Shown in pieces: positions 18,309 to 26,282 of a stretch of 64,000 nucleotides of DNA. Made by a program: the position numbers and the translations under genes. The stretch's first letter is position 1; each line of letters starts with the position of its first letter. The notes beneath the pieces were generated by a model. The model was not told where the DNA came from. It saw only the letters and a list, made by a program, of their open reading frames with translations, and did no database searches. This DNA is from Streptomyces sp. Root431 (GTDB lineage: Bacteria; Actinomycetota; Actinomycetes; Streptomycetales; Streptomycetaceae): NCBI RefSeq assembly GCF_001426585.1, contig NZ_LMEI01000007.1:142584-206583 (forward strand), written 5' to 3'.

Positions 18309-18580
18309 GCAAGCACACATTGTCGGTCCTCGTCGAGGACAAGCCCAGCGCGCTCACCCGGGTCACCGCCCTCTTCAGCCGGCGCGGCTTCAACATCGAC
18401 TCCCTCGCCGTCGTCCCGGCCGAGGGGGACGGCTTCTCCCGGGTCACCCTCGTGGTCGACGCGGACGACACACCGCTGGAGCAGGTGACCAGGCAACTCG
18501 ACAAGCTCGTCAACGTGCTGAGCGTCACGGAAGTCGGCCGTGCGCGGCCGGAGTCCGTGTACGAATCGGTGGCGGACTGA
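18305..18580 (+). CDS. ilvN: Short AHAS regulatory subunit (ACT domain only)
   Basis: The 91-residue protein starts [20 protein letters not shown] and has one ACT domain with [11 protein letters not shown] and a second half ending near R-P-E-S-V-Y. Usual actinobacterial IlvN proteins are about 165-175 residues and carry an extra C-terminal domain; this one stops after the ACT core, like the short enterobacterial IlvN/IlvM. The ATG overlaps the ilvB stop (ATGA), so expression is coupled. Loss of the C-terminal domain could weaken valine feedback. A clean stop codon, not a frameshift, ends the gene. Confidence 0.88.
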   Translation: MSKHTLSVLVEDKPSALTRVTALFSRRGFNIDSLAVVPAEGDGFSRVTLVVDADDTPLEQVTRQLDKLVNVLSVTEVGRARPESVYESVAD

Positions 18581-18654
18581 GCCGAGGCGGGGACGTGGCA
18601 CCCACCGGAACAACGTCCTGAGTTCCGGCTCGCCCCTCCCCGCCGCATCGCAGC

Positions 18655-18691
18655 AGGAAGGGGCCGGACTCGACGAGTCCGGCCCCTTCCT
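18655..18691. terminator. Strong hairpin after ilvN
   Basis: AGGAAGGGGCCGGACTCG and its exact complement form an 18-base stem around a minimal loop, 75 bases after the ilvN stop. There is no long T run, as is common in Streptomyces terminators. It closes the AHAS transcription unit and marks the right end of the island. Confidence 0.8.
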
Positions 18692-18787
18692 GGTGTGCAG
18701 GCGCGTCCGGCCGGGCGTGCGGTCTCGGGGTGGGGCTGATGGCGGCTGACATACTCGGGGTGATCGTCGTGACGGAGGTGGGGGACC

Positions 18788-19258
18788 TTGAAGCTTGCCG
18801 AGGCGTTGGCGTTGCGGGCGGATGCTGTTCGTCGGGTGGAGCAGTTGCGGGCGCGGGTGGTCAGCAGTGCTCGGCATCAGGAGGGTGAGGAGCCGGCGGA
18901 GAACGCCGGGGTGCTGCTTGCCGAGGCCGGTGAGGTGCTGGACGAGTTGGAGGGGTTGATCCGGCGGATCAACCGGACCAATGCCCAGGCCGTCGTCGAC
19001 GGTGGTGGCACGCTCACGGACGCGCTCGCGCGGCGGGACGTGCTGCGGTTGCGGCATGCCGTGATCACCGATGCGGCCGATGCCGCCGCCGGTCGGGACC
19101 GGCACGGTGCGGTGCGGCAGCTGCGGTCCGAGCTGAAGATGCTGTCGACGCTGCCGGTCGGCGAGCTGCGGGCGCGGGCGGACGTGCTTGCCAGGGAGAT
19201 CCGGGAGACCGACGTACTGATCCAGCGGTCGAACTGGGAGGTCGACCTGCTGGACTGA
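18788..19258 (+). CDS. DIP1984-family protein
   Basis: The TTG at 18788 follows a GGAGG site by 9 bases and gives 156 residues. The sequence is almost wholly helical, with L-A-E-A-L-A-L-R-A-D at the N-terminus, L-I-R-R-I-N-R-T-N in the middle and L-I-Q-R-S-N-W-E-V-D-L at the end. These match the DIP1984 family, whose structure is a helical bundle of unknown function (often called septicolysin-like). No signal peptide or membrane segment is seen. It is probably the first native gene to the right of the island. Confidence 0.75.
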   Translation: MKLAEALALRADAVRRVEQLRARVVSSARHQEGEEPAENAGVLLAEAGEVLDELEGLIRRINRTNAQAVVDGGGTLTDALARRDVLRLRHAVITDAADAAAGRDRHGAVRQLRSELKMLSTLPVGELRARADVLAREIRETDVLIQRSNWEVDLLD

Positions 19259-19347
19259 GCGCGTGGAGTCGGTAGTCGTCACGAAGGCGTGCACAAGCCG
19301 TGGGCCGACGGTCAAATCGGTCCCTCCTGGTGCGTGGAGAGCAGCGC

Positions 19348-19364
19348 AGGGGTTCGATTCCCCT
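19348..19364 (+). other. Isolated tRNA-like T-arm (possible att-site remnant)
   Basis: AGGGG-TTCGATT-CCCCT is a perfect 5-base stem with the invariant 7-base T-loop and is followed by TTTACAC. No matching acceptor 5' strand, D-arm or anticodon arm lies in the 90 bases upstream, so it is not a working tRNA gene. The 3' ends of tRNA genes are common phage and integrative-element attachment sites, and this one lies just right of the island. It could also be chance. Confidence 0.3.
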
Positions 19365-19548
19365 TTTACACAGCCGCTCAGCACACCGCACAGGTGATGG
19401 TGCACAGCGCACAGCTCACCACCATGTGCAGATTCGGACGACGAGGGCGGGATCGGGGATCTCCACGTCACGGGCGACCCCTTCGGCCCACGTATCCTCG
19501 ACTGCTGGGGATCGGGGGCCGGGGGACAAGGGATCGCGGAGGTATCAG

Positions 19549-22209
19549 GTGGAGTTCCGGCTGCTCGGATCCGTTGCGCTGGTGACGGAGGACGGCGATG
19601 TAGCCCTGGGGCCCGCCAAGCGGTCCAGTCTGCTCGCCATGCTTCTGTTGCGGCCCAACGGTGCAGTGAACGTGGGGCAGTTGATCGACGCGCTGTGGGA
19701 GGACGAGCCGCCCACGCACGCCAAGACCGTCCTCCAGGGGCACGTCTCGCGGCTGCGGGCGCTGCTCGCCGAGCACGGGGCCGAGGCGTACGGGGTCGAG
19801 CTCGCCACGCAGGGTTCGGCGTACGTGCTGCGCATGCCGGAGTCGCTGGTCGACGCCCACCGCTTCGAGGAGCTCGTCGCGCTCGCCGGGGTGCAGCGCC
19901 AGCCCGGTGACGCCGTACGGATGCTGCGCGAGGCGCTCTCGTACTGGCAGGGGCCGGCGCTCACGGGGACGGTCCACAGCCGGCCGCTGGAGGCCGCCGC
20001 CGGGGGGCTCGAGGAGCTGCGGCTGGCTTCCGTGGAGGCGCTGGCCGAGGCGTACGGGGCGCTCGGCGAGCACGGCCGGGCCGCCGCCGTGCTCCGTACC
20101 GAGGCCGTCGCCCACCCCCTGCGCGAGTCCCTGGCCGCCGCGCTGATGCTGGCGCTCGGCCGCGCGGGGCGCCAGTCGGACGCCATCGACTGGTACCACC
20201 GCACCCGGCGGCTCCTCGCGGAGGAGCTCGGGGTGGACCCCGGCGAGGCGCTCAGCGAGGCGTACACGACGCTCCTCCGCGCCGCCGAGCCCGTCGCCCG
20301 CGTGCCCCGCCCGGCCCTCCCGGTCGAGGCGTCCGTCGCGGTGGCGGCGCCGGAGCAGCTGCCGCGCGCGCCGCGCGGCTTCACCGGCCGGGGCGCCGAG
20401 CTGGCCGCCCTCGACCGGGCCATCGCCGGCGTGGTCGCCCCCCTCTGTCTCGTCACCGGACCCGCCGGCGTCGGCAAGTCGGCCTTCGCCGTCCACTGGG
20501 CGTACGAGCGTCGGGCGGGCTTCCCCGACGGGCGACTTTTCGCCGATCTGCGCGGCTTCAGCGACACCCCGGCGCCCGACACCGCCGCCGTCCTCCGCGA
20601 GTTCCTGCTCGCCCTCGGCGTCCCGGCGCTGCGGATCCCGGAGGCCGCCGACGCGCGGGGTGCGCTCTTCCGCTCCCTCACGGCGGGCCGCCGGCTGCTC
20701 GTCGTCCTCGACAACGCCCGCTCCTCCGAGCAGGTCAGGCCGCTGCTGCCCGGCGGCGACCTGTGCGTGACGGTCGTCACCAGCCGCGACCGGCTCAGCG
20801 GCCTCATCGCCTCCGACGCCGCCCGGCCGGTGCCGCTCGGGCACCTGCCGCCCGCCGACTCCGCCGCCCTGCTCGCCACCGTGCTCGGCGAGGCGCGGGT
20901 CGCCGCCGAGCCCGCCGCCGCCGAGCGGCTCGCCGGGCTCTGCGACGGGCTGCCGCTCGCGCTGCGCGTCACGGCGGCCCGCCTCGCCGAGCGGCCGCAG
21001 TGGACCCTCGGTGCGATGGTCGGCGAGCTCGCCGACGAGCAGATCCGGTTGACACTGCTGGACGTGGAGGACGTCGGCGTCTCCGCGGCACTCCGCCTCA
21101 CCGTGCAGCAGCTGCCCGAGTCCGCCGCCCGGATGTTCCGCGCGCTCGGCCTGCACACCGGATCCGATCTGGACCGCTTCGCGGCGGGCGCGCTCGCCGG
21201 CACCTCGCCCGCGCAGGCCTCCGTCGACCTGGACCGGCTCGCCGCCGCCCACCTCCTCGCGGAAGCCGTCCCGGGCCGCTGGAGCCCGCACGACCTGGTG
21301 CGGCTCTACGCGCGTCTCCTCGCCCCGGAGGCCGACCCCGAGGGCCTGCCCCGCCTCCTGGACCACTACCTCTATACGGGGCTCGCGGCCGACGCCGCCG
21401 CCGAACCGGGTTCCCAGCCCTGCTACTCGCTGCCCGCCGACGCGCGACGGCCCGCCGCCACGCGGGAGTTCGAGGACCGTACGGCCGCGCTCGACTGGTA
21501 CGCGGCCGAACGCCCCGCCCTGGAGGGCGCGGTGGCCGCCGCCGCGGCGCTCGGCCTCCACGACCGGGCCTGGCGGCTCGCCCTCGTGCAGTGGCCGCTG
21601 ATGCTCATGCGGATCGGCGACGGCTGGACGCCGCTCCTGGAGGCCGGGCTCGCCTCCGCCGAGCTCGAGGGCAACTTCGACGCGCAGTCGCGGACGCGGG
21701 CGCTCCTCGGCTGGGTCCTGCACGAGGAGGGGCGGGACGCCGAGGCGCTCGTCCACCTGGAGAAGGCGCCGATCCTCGCCGCCCGGGCCGGGGACGCCGT
21801 CAGCGAGGCGATCGCGTACGTCAACTACGCCGCCGTCCTGGACTCGACGGGCGAGCCCGAGCGGGCCGGGCTGCTCATGGTCCACGCGGTCTCGCTCGCC
21901 GACCGCACCGGCCATCCGTCCACCCAGGTGCTGACCCTCCAGCACCTGGCGACGCACTGCCTGAAGGCGGAGCAGTACGACGAGGCGCTCGCACACACCG
22001 TTCGCGCGGGGGAACTGGTCGCACCCGACGCCGTGGTCGTCCGGGCGCAGCTCCAGATCGTCCGGGGCGAGGCGCTGGCCGGCATAGGCCGCCTTGAGGA
22101 GGCAGCTGACCAGCTGAAACGGGCGATCGTGGCGGCCGACGCGGCCGGTTTCACCGAGGGATCGGCGCGGGCTGCGGAGCGGCTTTCGCGGCTGTCAGCG
22201 GATCGTTAG
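19549..22209 (+). CDS. SARP-family regulator with NB-ARC ATPase (AfsR-like)
   Basis: The GTG at 19549 follows GGAGG by 6 bases and gives 886 residues. A winged-helix OmpR-like domain (1-95) is followed by the bacterial transcriptional activation domain (about 100-250). An NB-ARC ATPase (about 280-560) has P-loop G-P-A-G-V-G-K-S-A and L-L-V-V-L-D-N-A-R. A C-terminal TPR-like helical region runs from about 640 to 880. Such large SARPs activate secondary metabolism by binding heptameric direct repeats. It lies 1 kb right of the AHAS genes and could control the island, but no shared site was identified. Confidence 0.92.
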   Translation: MEFRLLGSVALVTEDGDVALGPAKRSSLLAMLLLRPNGAVNVGQLIDALWEDEPPTHAKTVLQGHVSRLRALLAEHGAEAYGVELATQGSAYVLRMPESLVDAHRFEELVALAGVQRQPGDAVRMLREALSYWQGPALTGTVHSRPLEAAAGGLEELRLASVEALAEAYGALGEHGRAAAVLRTEAVAHPLRESLAAALMLALGRAGRQSDAIDWYHRTRRLLAEELGVDPGEALSEAYTTLLRAAEPVARVPRPALPVEASVAVAAPEQLPRAPRGFTGRGAELAALDRAIAGVVAPLCLVTGPAGVGKSAFAVHWAYERRAGFPDGRLFADLRGFSDTPAPDTAAVLREFLLALGVPALRIPEAADARGALFRSLTAGRRLLVVLDNARSSEQVRPLLPGGDLCVTVVTSRDRLSGLIASDAARPVPLGHLPPADSAALLATVLGEARVAAEPAAAERLAGLCDGLPLALRVTAARLAERPQWTLGAMVGELADEQIRLTLLDVEDVGVSAALRLTVQQLPESAARMFRALGLHTGSDLDRFAAGALAGTSPAQASVDLDRLAAAHLLAEAVPGRWSPHDLVRLYARLLAPEADPEGLPRLLDHYLYTGLAADAAAEPGSQPCYSLPADARRPAATREFEDRTAALDWYAAERPALEGAVAAAAALGLHDRAWRLALVQWPLMLMRIGDGWTPLLEAGLASAELEGNFDAQSRTRALLGWVLHEEGRDAEALVHLEKAPILAARAGDAVSEAIAYVNYAAVLDSTGEPERAGLLMVHAVSLADRTGHPSTQVLTLQHLATHCLKAEQYDEALAHTVRAGELVAPDAVVVRAQLQIVRGEALAGIGRLEEAADQLKRAIVAADAAGFTEGSARAAERLSRLSADR

Positions 22210-22312
22210 CGGTACGCAAGCCGGACGGCAGCGGGGGACCGGAAGCTGGATACAGCACGCAGTACGGAACTGCGTACCGCGTCGACCTACAGCTTCACGG
22301 GGGAGAAACATC

Positions 22313-23101
22313 ATGCGTATTCAGCACAAGAGCACGGTCCTGGCCGCGGCCGCGATCACCGCCCTCTCGCTCGGTCTGACCGCCTGCGGCGGCGACACCG
22401 ACACCGGCGCCAAGGACGCGGGGAGCGCGAGCAGCTCGCAGCAGTCCGCCGCCGGCACCACGGACAAGGGCACGGCGGACACCGCCTCCGGTGGCACCGG
22501 CTCCACGGGCTCGGGCTCCACCGGCTCCACCGGCTCCACCGGCTCCACCGGCTCGGGCGACACCGCCGGCACGGCCGACCAGGCCTCGGTGAAGGGCGCC
22601 ACCGCGGGCGGCTCCACGAGCAAGGCCGGCGGCTCCACCGGCTCCACCGGCGGCAAGACCGCCGCCACGGCCCGTGCCTGTGCCCACGGCGACGTCAAGA
22701 TCACCGCGGCGAAGGCGGACGAGGTTCCCACCGAGCACATCGTCCTCACCGCCACCAACGTCTCCGGCAGCTCCTGCACCCTCCTCCAGTACCCGCTCAT
22801 CGCCTTCGGCGACATCCAGACGGCCAAGGACGTCCCGGCCGTCGCGAAGAGCAAGCCGGCCGCCCCGGTCGTCCTGAAGCCCGGCAGCCCGGCGTACGCC
22901 AACGTGCGCGTCGCGCTCGGCGGCGTCGACGAGGAGAACAAGGTCGTGAAGAGCTTCAACGTGAACCTCTTCGCCGCCGACGGCCCGGCCGAGGGCAGCA
23001 TCGTCGTCAACGCCCCCGCCGGCGGCATCGCCGTCGACGAGGCCGCCGCCAAGACGGGCTACTGGACGTACGAACTGCGCACCGGCGCCGACGAGTTCTG
23101 A
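22313..23101 (+). CDS. DUF4232 lipoprotein with Gly/Ser/Thr linker
   Basis: The 262-residue protein has a lipoprotein signal peptide with lipobox L-T-A-C at residues 22-25. A low-complexity linker of S-T-G repeats follows (about 40-118). The C-terminal DUF4232 domain (about 122-262) begins A-R-A-C-A-H-G-D-V-K-I and includes V-S-G-S-S-C-T-L-L-Q-Y. DUF4232 proteins are extracellular and of unknown function. The linker would project the domain through the wall. A GGGGGAGAAA site precedes the ATG. It is convergent with the threonine synthase-like gene. Confidence 0.85.
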   Translation: MRIQHKSTVLAAAAITALSLGLTACGGDTDTGAKDAGSASSSQQSAAGTTDKGTADTASGGTGSTGSGSTGSTGSTGSTGSGDTAGTADQASVKGATAGGSTSKAGGSTGSTGGKTAATARACAHGDVKITAAKADEVPTEHIVLTATNVSGSSCTLLQYPLIAFGDIQTAKDVPAVAKSKPAAPVVLKPGSPAYANVRVALGGVDEENKVVKSFNVNLFAADGPAEGSIVVNAPAGGIAVDEAAAKTGYWTYELRTGADEF

Positions 23102-23181
23102 TCGGCACGAGGGCGGGACACGCCCCCCGGGGCCGTCCGGCCGCGGGACACGCCCCGGGGCCCGCCCGGCTCCGACCCGCC

Positions 23182-24303
23182 CTAGCGCGCCAGCCCCGTC
23201 TTCGCGCCCGCCCCGCACAGCGGGACGACCGTGAGGCCGGGGCGCGGCGGGTTGGCGCCGACCGCCGCCCAGCAGGCCACGCCCGTCGCCTCGACGAAGA
23301 GGCCGCGGGCGGCCAGGTCCCGCTGGGCGGTGCGGATCTGGTCCTCGGTCACCGTCAGGAACGTGCCGCCCGTCTCGCGTACCGCCCGGAGGATCCGGCG
23401 GGCGCGGGGCGGCGCCGGGATCGCGATGCCCTCGGCGAGGGTGGGGCGCGAGGGGGCCGGGCCGTCGATGTCGTCCGCGCCCGCGTGGAAGGCGGCCGCC
23501 AGCGGGGAGACGGCCTCGGCCTGGACCGCGACGAGGGCGGGCCGGTTGTCCGTGAGGCCCTGCCGGTGCAGTTCGTCGAGGGCGAGGGCGGCGCCGAGGA
23601 GCAGCGTGCCGTTGCCGACGGGGACGACGATCGTGTCGGGGAGCCGGCCGCCGAGCTCCTCCCAGAGCTCGTACACGTAGGTCTTGGTGCCGTGCAGGAA
23701 GTACGGGTTGTAGACGTGCGAGGCGTAGAACGTGCCGGGCGCGTCGGCGGCCTCCCGGGCCGCCCGGGCGGTGGCCTCGCGGTCGCCGGGCACCTCGACG
23801 ACGCGGGCTCCGTGCGCCCGGATCTGCTCCAGCTTCTTCGGGGACGTGCCCTCGGGTACGTACACGAGGCTGTCGAGCCCGGCCCGGGCGCCGTACGCGG
23901 CGATGGCCGTGCCCGCGTTGCCGCTGCTGTCGGCCACGACCCGGTCGAGGACCCCGGCGCGTGCCAGGCGCAGGGCGTGCGCGGCGAGCATCACCGCGCC
24001 CCGGTCCTTGAAGGACAGCGTCGGCATGAGGAAGTCGAGCTTGGCCGAGACGGCGTCGGTGAGCGGGACGAGGGGCGTGCGGCCCTCCCCGAGGGTCACC
24101 TCGGTCCCGTACGGCATCGGCGGCAGTGCCTCCGCGTACCGCCACAAGGAATTCACACGTGACGCGAGGGACGGGAGCGACGGGAGGGATGACGGCGCCG
24201 GTGTGAACTCCAGATCCCAGGGGCCCCGGCACTTCGGACAACACCAGGTGAGCGCGTCCGTGGGGGAGTGAACCTGGCAATCGGGGCACACGTAGGCGGT
24301 CAT
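23182..24303 (-). CDS. Threonine synthase-like PLP-dependent enzyme
   Basis: The start at 24303 gives 373 residues; 24315 is the alternative. The N-terminus has a zinc-ribbon C-x2-C...C-x2-C (residues 6, 9, 22, 25). The fold-type II PLP domain has the Schiff-base Lys in L-S-F-K-D-R-G-A, the Asn motif S-S-G-N-A-G-T-A and the phosphate-binding G-N-G-T. The enzyme would convert O-phosphohomoserine to threonine, although a related lyase activity is possible. The gene stands alone rather than with hom and thrB, so it may be a second copy. Confidence 0.82.
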   Translation of the reverse strand: MTAYVCPDCQVHSPTDALTWCCPKCRGPWDLEFTPAPSSLPSLPSLASRVNSLWRYAEALPPMPYGTEVTLGEGRTPLVPLTDAVSAKLDFLMPTLSFKDRGAVMLAAHALRLARAGVLDRVVADSSGNAGTAIAAYGARAGLDSLVYVPEGTSPKKLEQIRAHGARVVEVPGDREATARAAREAADAPGTFYASHVYNPYFLHGTKTYVYELWEELGGRLPDTIVVPVGNGTLLLGAALALDELHRQGLTDNRPALVAVQAEAVSPLAAAFHAGADDIDGPAPSRPTLAEGIAIPAPPRARRILRAVRETGGTFLTVTEDQIRTAQRDLAARGLFVEATGVACWAAVGANPPRPGLTVVPLCGAGAKTGLAR

Positions 24304-24326
24304 GGGGCCCAGCATGTCAGCCGTGT

Positions 24327-24340
24327 GACACGCGCGTGTC
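24327..24340. promoter_or_regulatory. Perfect 14-base palindrome GACACGCGCGTGTC
   Basis: The palindrome lies 24 bases upstream of the threonine synthase-like start and about 150 bases upstream of the subtilase start, in their shared divergent promoter region. Its length and position suggest a dimeric repressor site overlapping the reverse-strand promoter. The regulator is unknown. Confidence 0.4.
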
Positions 24341-24492
24341 GGCTCCTGCGTGACCCTTGTGTGATTCCTATGGATCCGCCAATCTTTCGCTCGGCAGCCG
24401 GACATGGGAAACGGCGCGGACATCTCGCGTCGTCTTGTCATGCCCATGCCTTCCCCCACAGCAACGCACCACCAATGAGGAGGACCCCTCAC

Positions 24493-26064
24493 ATGTCAGT
24501 GATGCGTGATTCACGTCGCCGAATAGCCACGGCCGCGGCCATCGCCGTCGCAGCCCTCGCCCTCGGCTCCGCCTCCACCTTCCCGGCCGCCGCCGCACCG
24601 GCCGCCGCGGAAGGCGTCATCGAGAACGCCGGAGCCGAAGGCACCATCGCGGGCAGCTACATCGTCACCCTCGACGAGTCCGCGCAGGCGGAGACCGCCA
24701 AGGGCCGGGCGGTCGCCGCCAAGTTCGGCGCGAAGATCAAGCGGACGTACACCTCGGCGATCAACGGCTACTCCGTCGAGCTCTCCGAGGCGCAGGCGAA
24801 GAAGCTCGCGGGCGACCCCGCCGTGAAGTCCGTCGTGCAGAACCGCGTCTTCACGATCGACGGTACGCAGCCCTCCCCGCCGTCCTGGGGCCTCGACCGG
24901 ATCGACCAGAAGGCCCTCCCGCTGAACCAGAGTTACACCTACCCGGACACCGCGGGCCAGGGCGTGACCGCGTACATCATCGACACCGGTGTGCGCATCA
25001 GCCACAGCGACTTCGGCGGCCGCGCCTTCAACGGCTACGACGCCATCGACAACGACAACACCGCCCAGGACGGCCACGGCCACGGCACCCACGTCGCCGG
25101 TACGGTCGCGGGCACGTCGTACGGCGTCGCCAAGAAGGCCAAGATCGTCGGTGTCCGCGTCCTCGACAACTCCGGCTCCGGCACGACCGAGCAGGTCGTC
25201 GCGGGCATCGACTGGGTCACGCAGAACGCCGTGAAGCCGGCCGTCGCCAACATGAGCCTCGGCGGCGGCGTCGACACCGTCCTCGACGCGGCCGTCCGCA
25301 ACTCGATCGCCTCCGGCGTCACGTACGCGGTCGCGGCGGGCAACGACAGCTCCAACGCCTCCAACTACTCGCCGGCGCGCGTCTCCGAGGCGATCACGGT
25401 CGGCTCCACGACCAACACCGACGCCCGCTCCAGCTTCTCCAACTACGGCACGGTCCTGGACATCTTCGCCCCGGGCTCCTCCATCACCTCGTCCTGGAAC
25501 AGCAGCGACACCGCCACCAACACCATCTCCGGTACGTCGATGGCGACCCCGCACGTCGCGGGCGCCGCGGCCGTCTACCTCGCGGGCAACCCGACGGCCA
25601 CCCCGGCCCAGGTCTCCACCGCCCTGACCACCGCCGCCACCCCGAACGTCGTCACCAACCCCGGCACCGGCTCCCCGAACCGGCTGCTCTTCGTCGGCGG
25701 CGGCACCACCACCCCGCCCGGCCCGAAGTTCGAGAACACCGCGGACTTCGCCATCGCCGACAACGCGACGGTGGAGTCCCCGGTCACCGTCAGCGGGGTC
25801 TCGGGCAACGCCCCCTCCGCCCTCCAGGTGCCGGTGAACATCGTCCACACCTACATCGGTGACCTCCAGGTCCAGCTGATCGCCCCCGACGGCTCGGCGT
25901 ACACGCTGAAGGCCTTCGGTACGGGTGGCAGCTCGGACAACATCAACACCACGTACTCCGTGAACGCCTCCTCGGAGGTCGCCAACGGCACGTGGAAGCT
26001 GCGGGTCACGGACAACGCGAACGCCGACGTCGGCAAGATCGACAGCTGGGCGCTGCAGTTCTGA
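24493..26064 (+). CDS. Secreted subtilisin-like serine protease with P-domain
   Basis: The 523-residue preproprotein has a signal peptide (about 1-38, ending A-A-A-A-P-A). An I9 propeptide inhibitor (about 53-120) starts G-S-Y-I-V-T-L-D-E-S. The S8 catalytic domain has Asp in Y-I-I-D-T-G-V, His in G-H-G-T-H-V-A-G and Ser in G-T-S-M-A-T-P-H. A C-terminal proprotein-convertase P domain (about 415-523) ends D-S-W-A-L-Q-F. It is an extracellular, self-processing endopeptidase. The ATG follows a strong GAGGAGGA site. Secreted peptidases like this feed oligopeptide importers. Confidence 0.95.
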   Translation: MSVMRDSRRRIATAAAIAVAALALGSASTFPAAAAPAAAEGVIENAGAEGTIAGSYIVTLDESAQAETAKGRAVAAKFGAKIKRTYTSAINGYSVELSEAQAKKLAGDPAVKSVVQNRVFTIDGTQPSPPSWGLDRIDQKALPLNQSYTYPDTAGQGVTAYIIDTGVRISHSDFGGRAFNGYDAIDNDNTAQDGHGHGTHVAGTVAGTSYGVAKKAKIVGVRVLDNSGSGTTEQVVAGIDWVTQNAVKPAVANMSLGGGVDTVLDAAVRNSIASGVTYAVAAGNDSSNASNYSPARVSEAITVGSTTNTDARSSFSNYGTVLDIFAPGSSITSSWNSSDTATNTISGTSMATPHVAGAAAVYLAGNPTATPAQVSTALTTAATPNVVTNPGTGSPNRLLFVGGGTTTPPGPKFENTADFAIADNATVESPVTVSGVSGNAPSALQVPVNIVHTYIGDLQVQLIAPDGSAYTLKAFGTGGSSDNINTTYSVNASSEVANGTWKLRVTDNANADVGKIDSWALQF

Positions 26065-26105
26065 GCCCAGCCCCCTGTCGCTCGGCTGAGCCGAAGCAAC
26101 GGTGA

Positions 26106-26133
26106 GGGGCGGTCGCCTGAGGGCGGCCGCCCC
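26106..26133. terminator. Hairpin after the subtilase gene
   Basis: GGGGCGGTCGCC pairs with GGCGGCCGCCCC across a TGAG loop, giving a 12-base stem with one G-T pair. It begins 42 bases after the protease stop and is followed by TT. Confidence 0.75.
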
Positions 26134-26282
26134 TTCGGCGTACCCCGGGTCGGGGGGTGGGGCGGCCGACCACGTACGATGCGCGCTCGTTCGGCGTCTG
26201 CACGCGTCAGCCGCTTCAGCCGCGTCAGTCGCCGTCAGTCGCCCAAGCCGCCCCAAGCCGTCTCAACAGGAGCACGTCAGCC

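Noticed and set aside
19290..19372. A complete tRNA gene around the T-arm at 19348
   Set aside because: No acceptor pairing for TTTACAC, no D-arm and no anticodon stem could be drawn upstream.
19468..21996. An 842-codon reverse frame opposite the SARP gene
   Set aside because: The SARP translation has clear domains and a ribosome site; the reverse frame has low-complexity Gly/Arg/Glu sequence and no domain.
23102..23181. A terminator between the DUF4232 and threonine synthase-like genes
   Set aside because: There are two near copies of GGGACACGCCCC and G/C-rich complementarity, but no single clean stem and loop.
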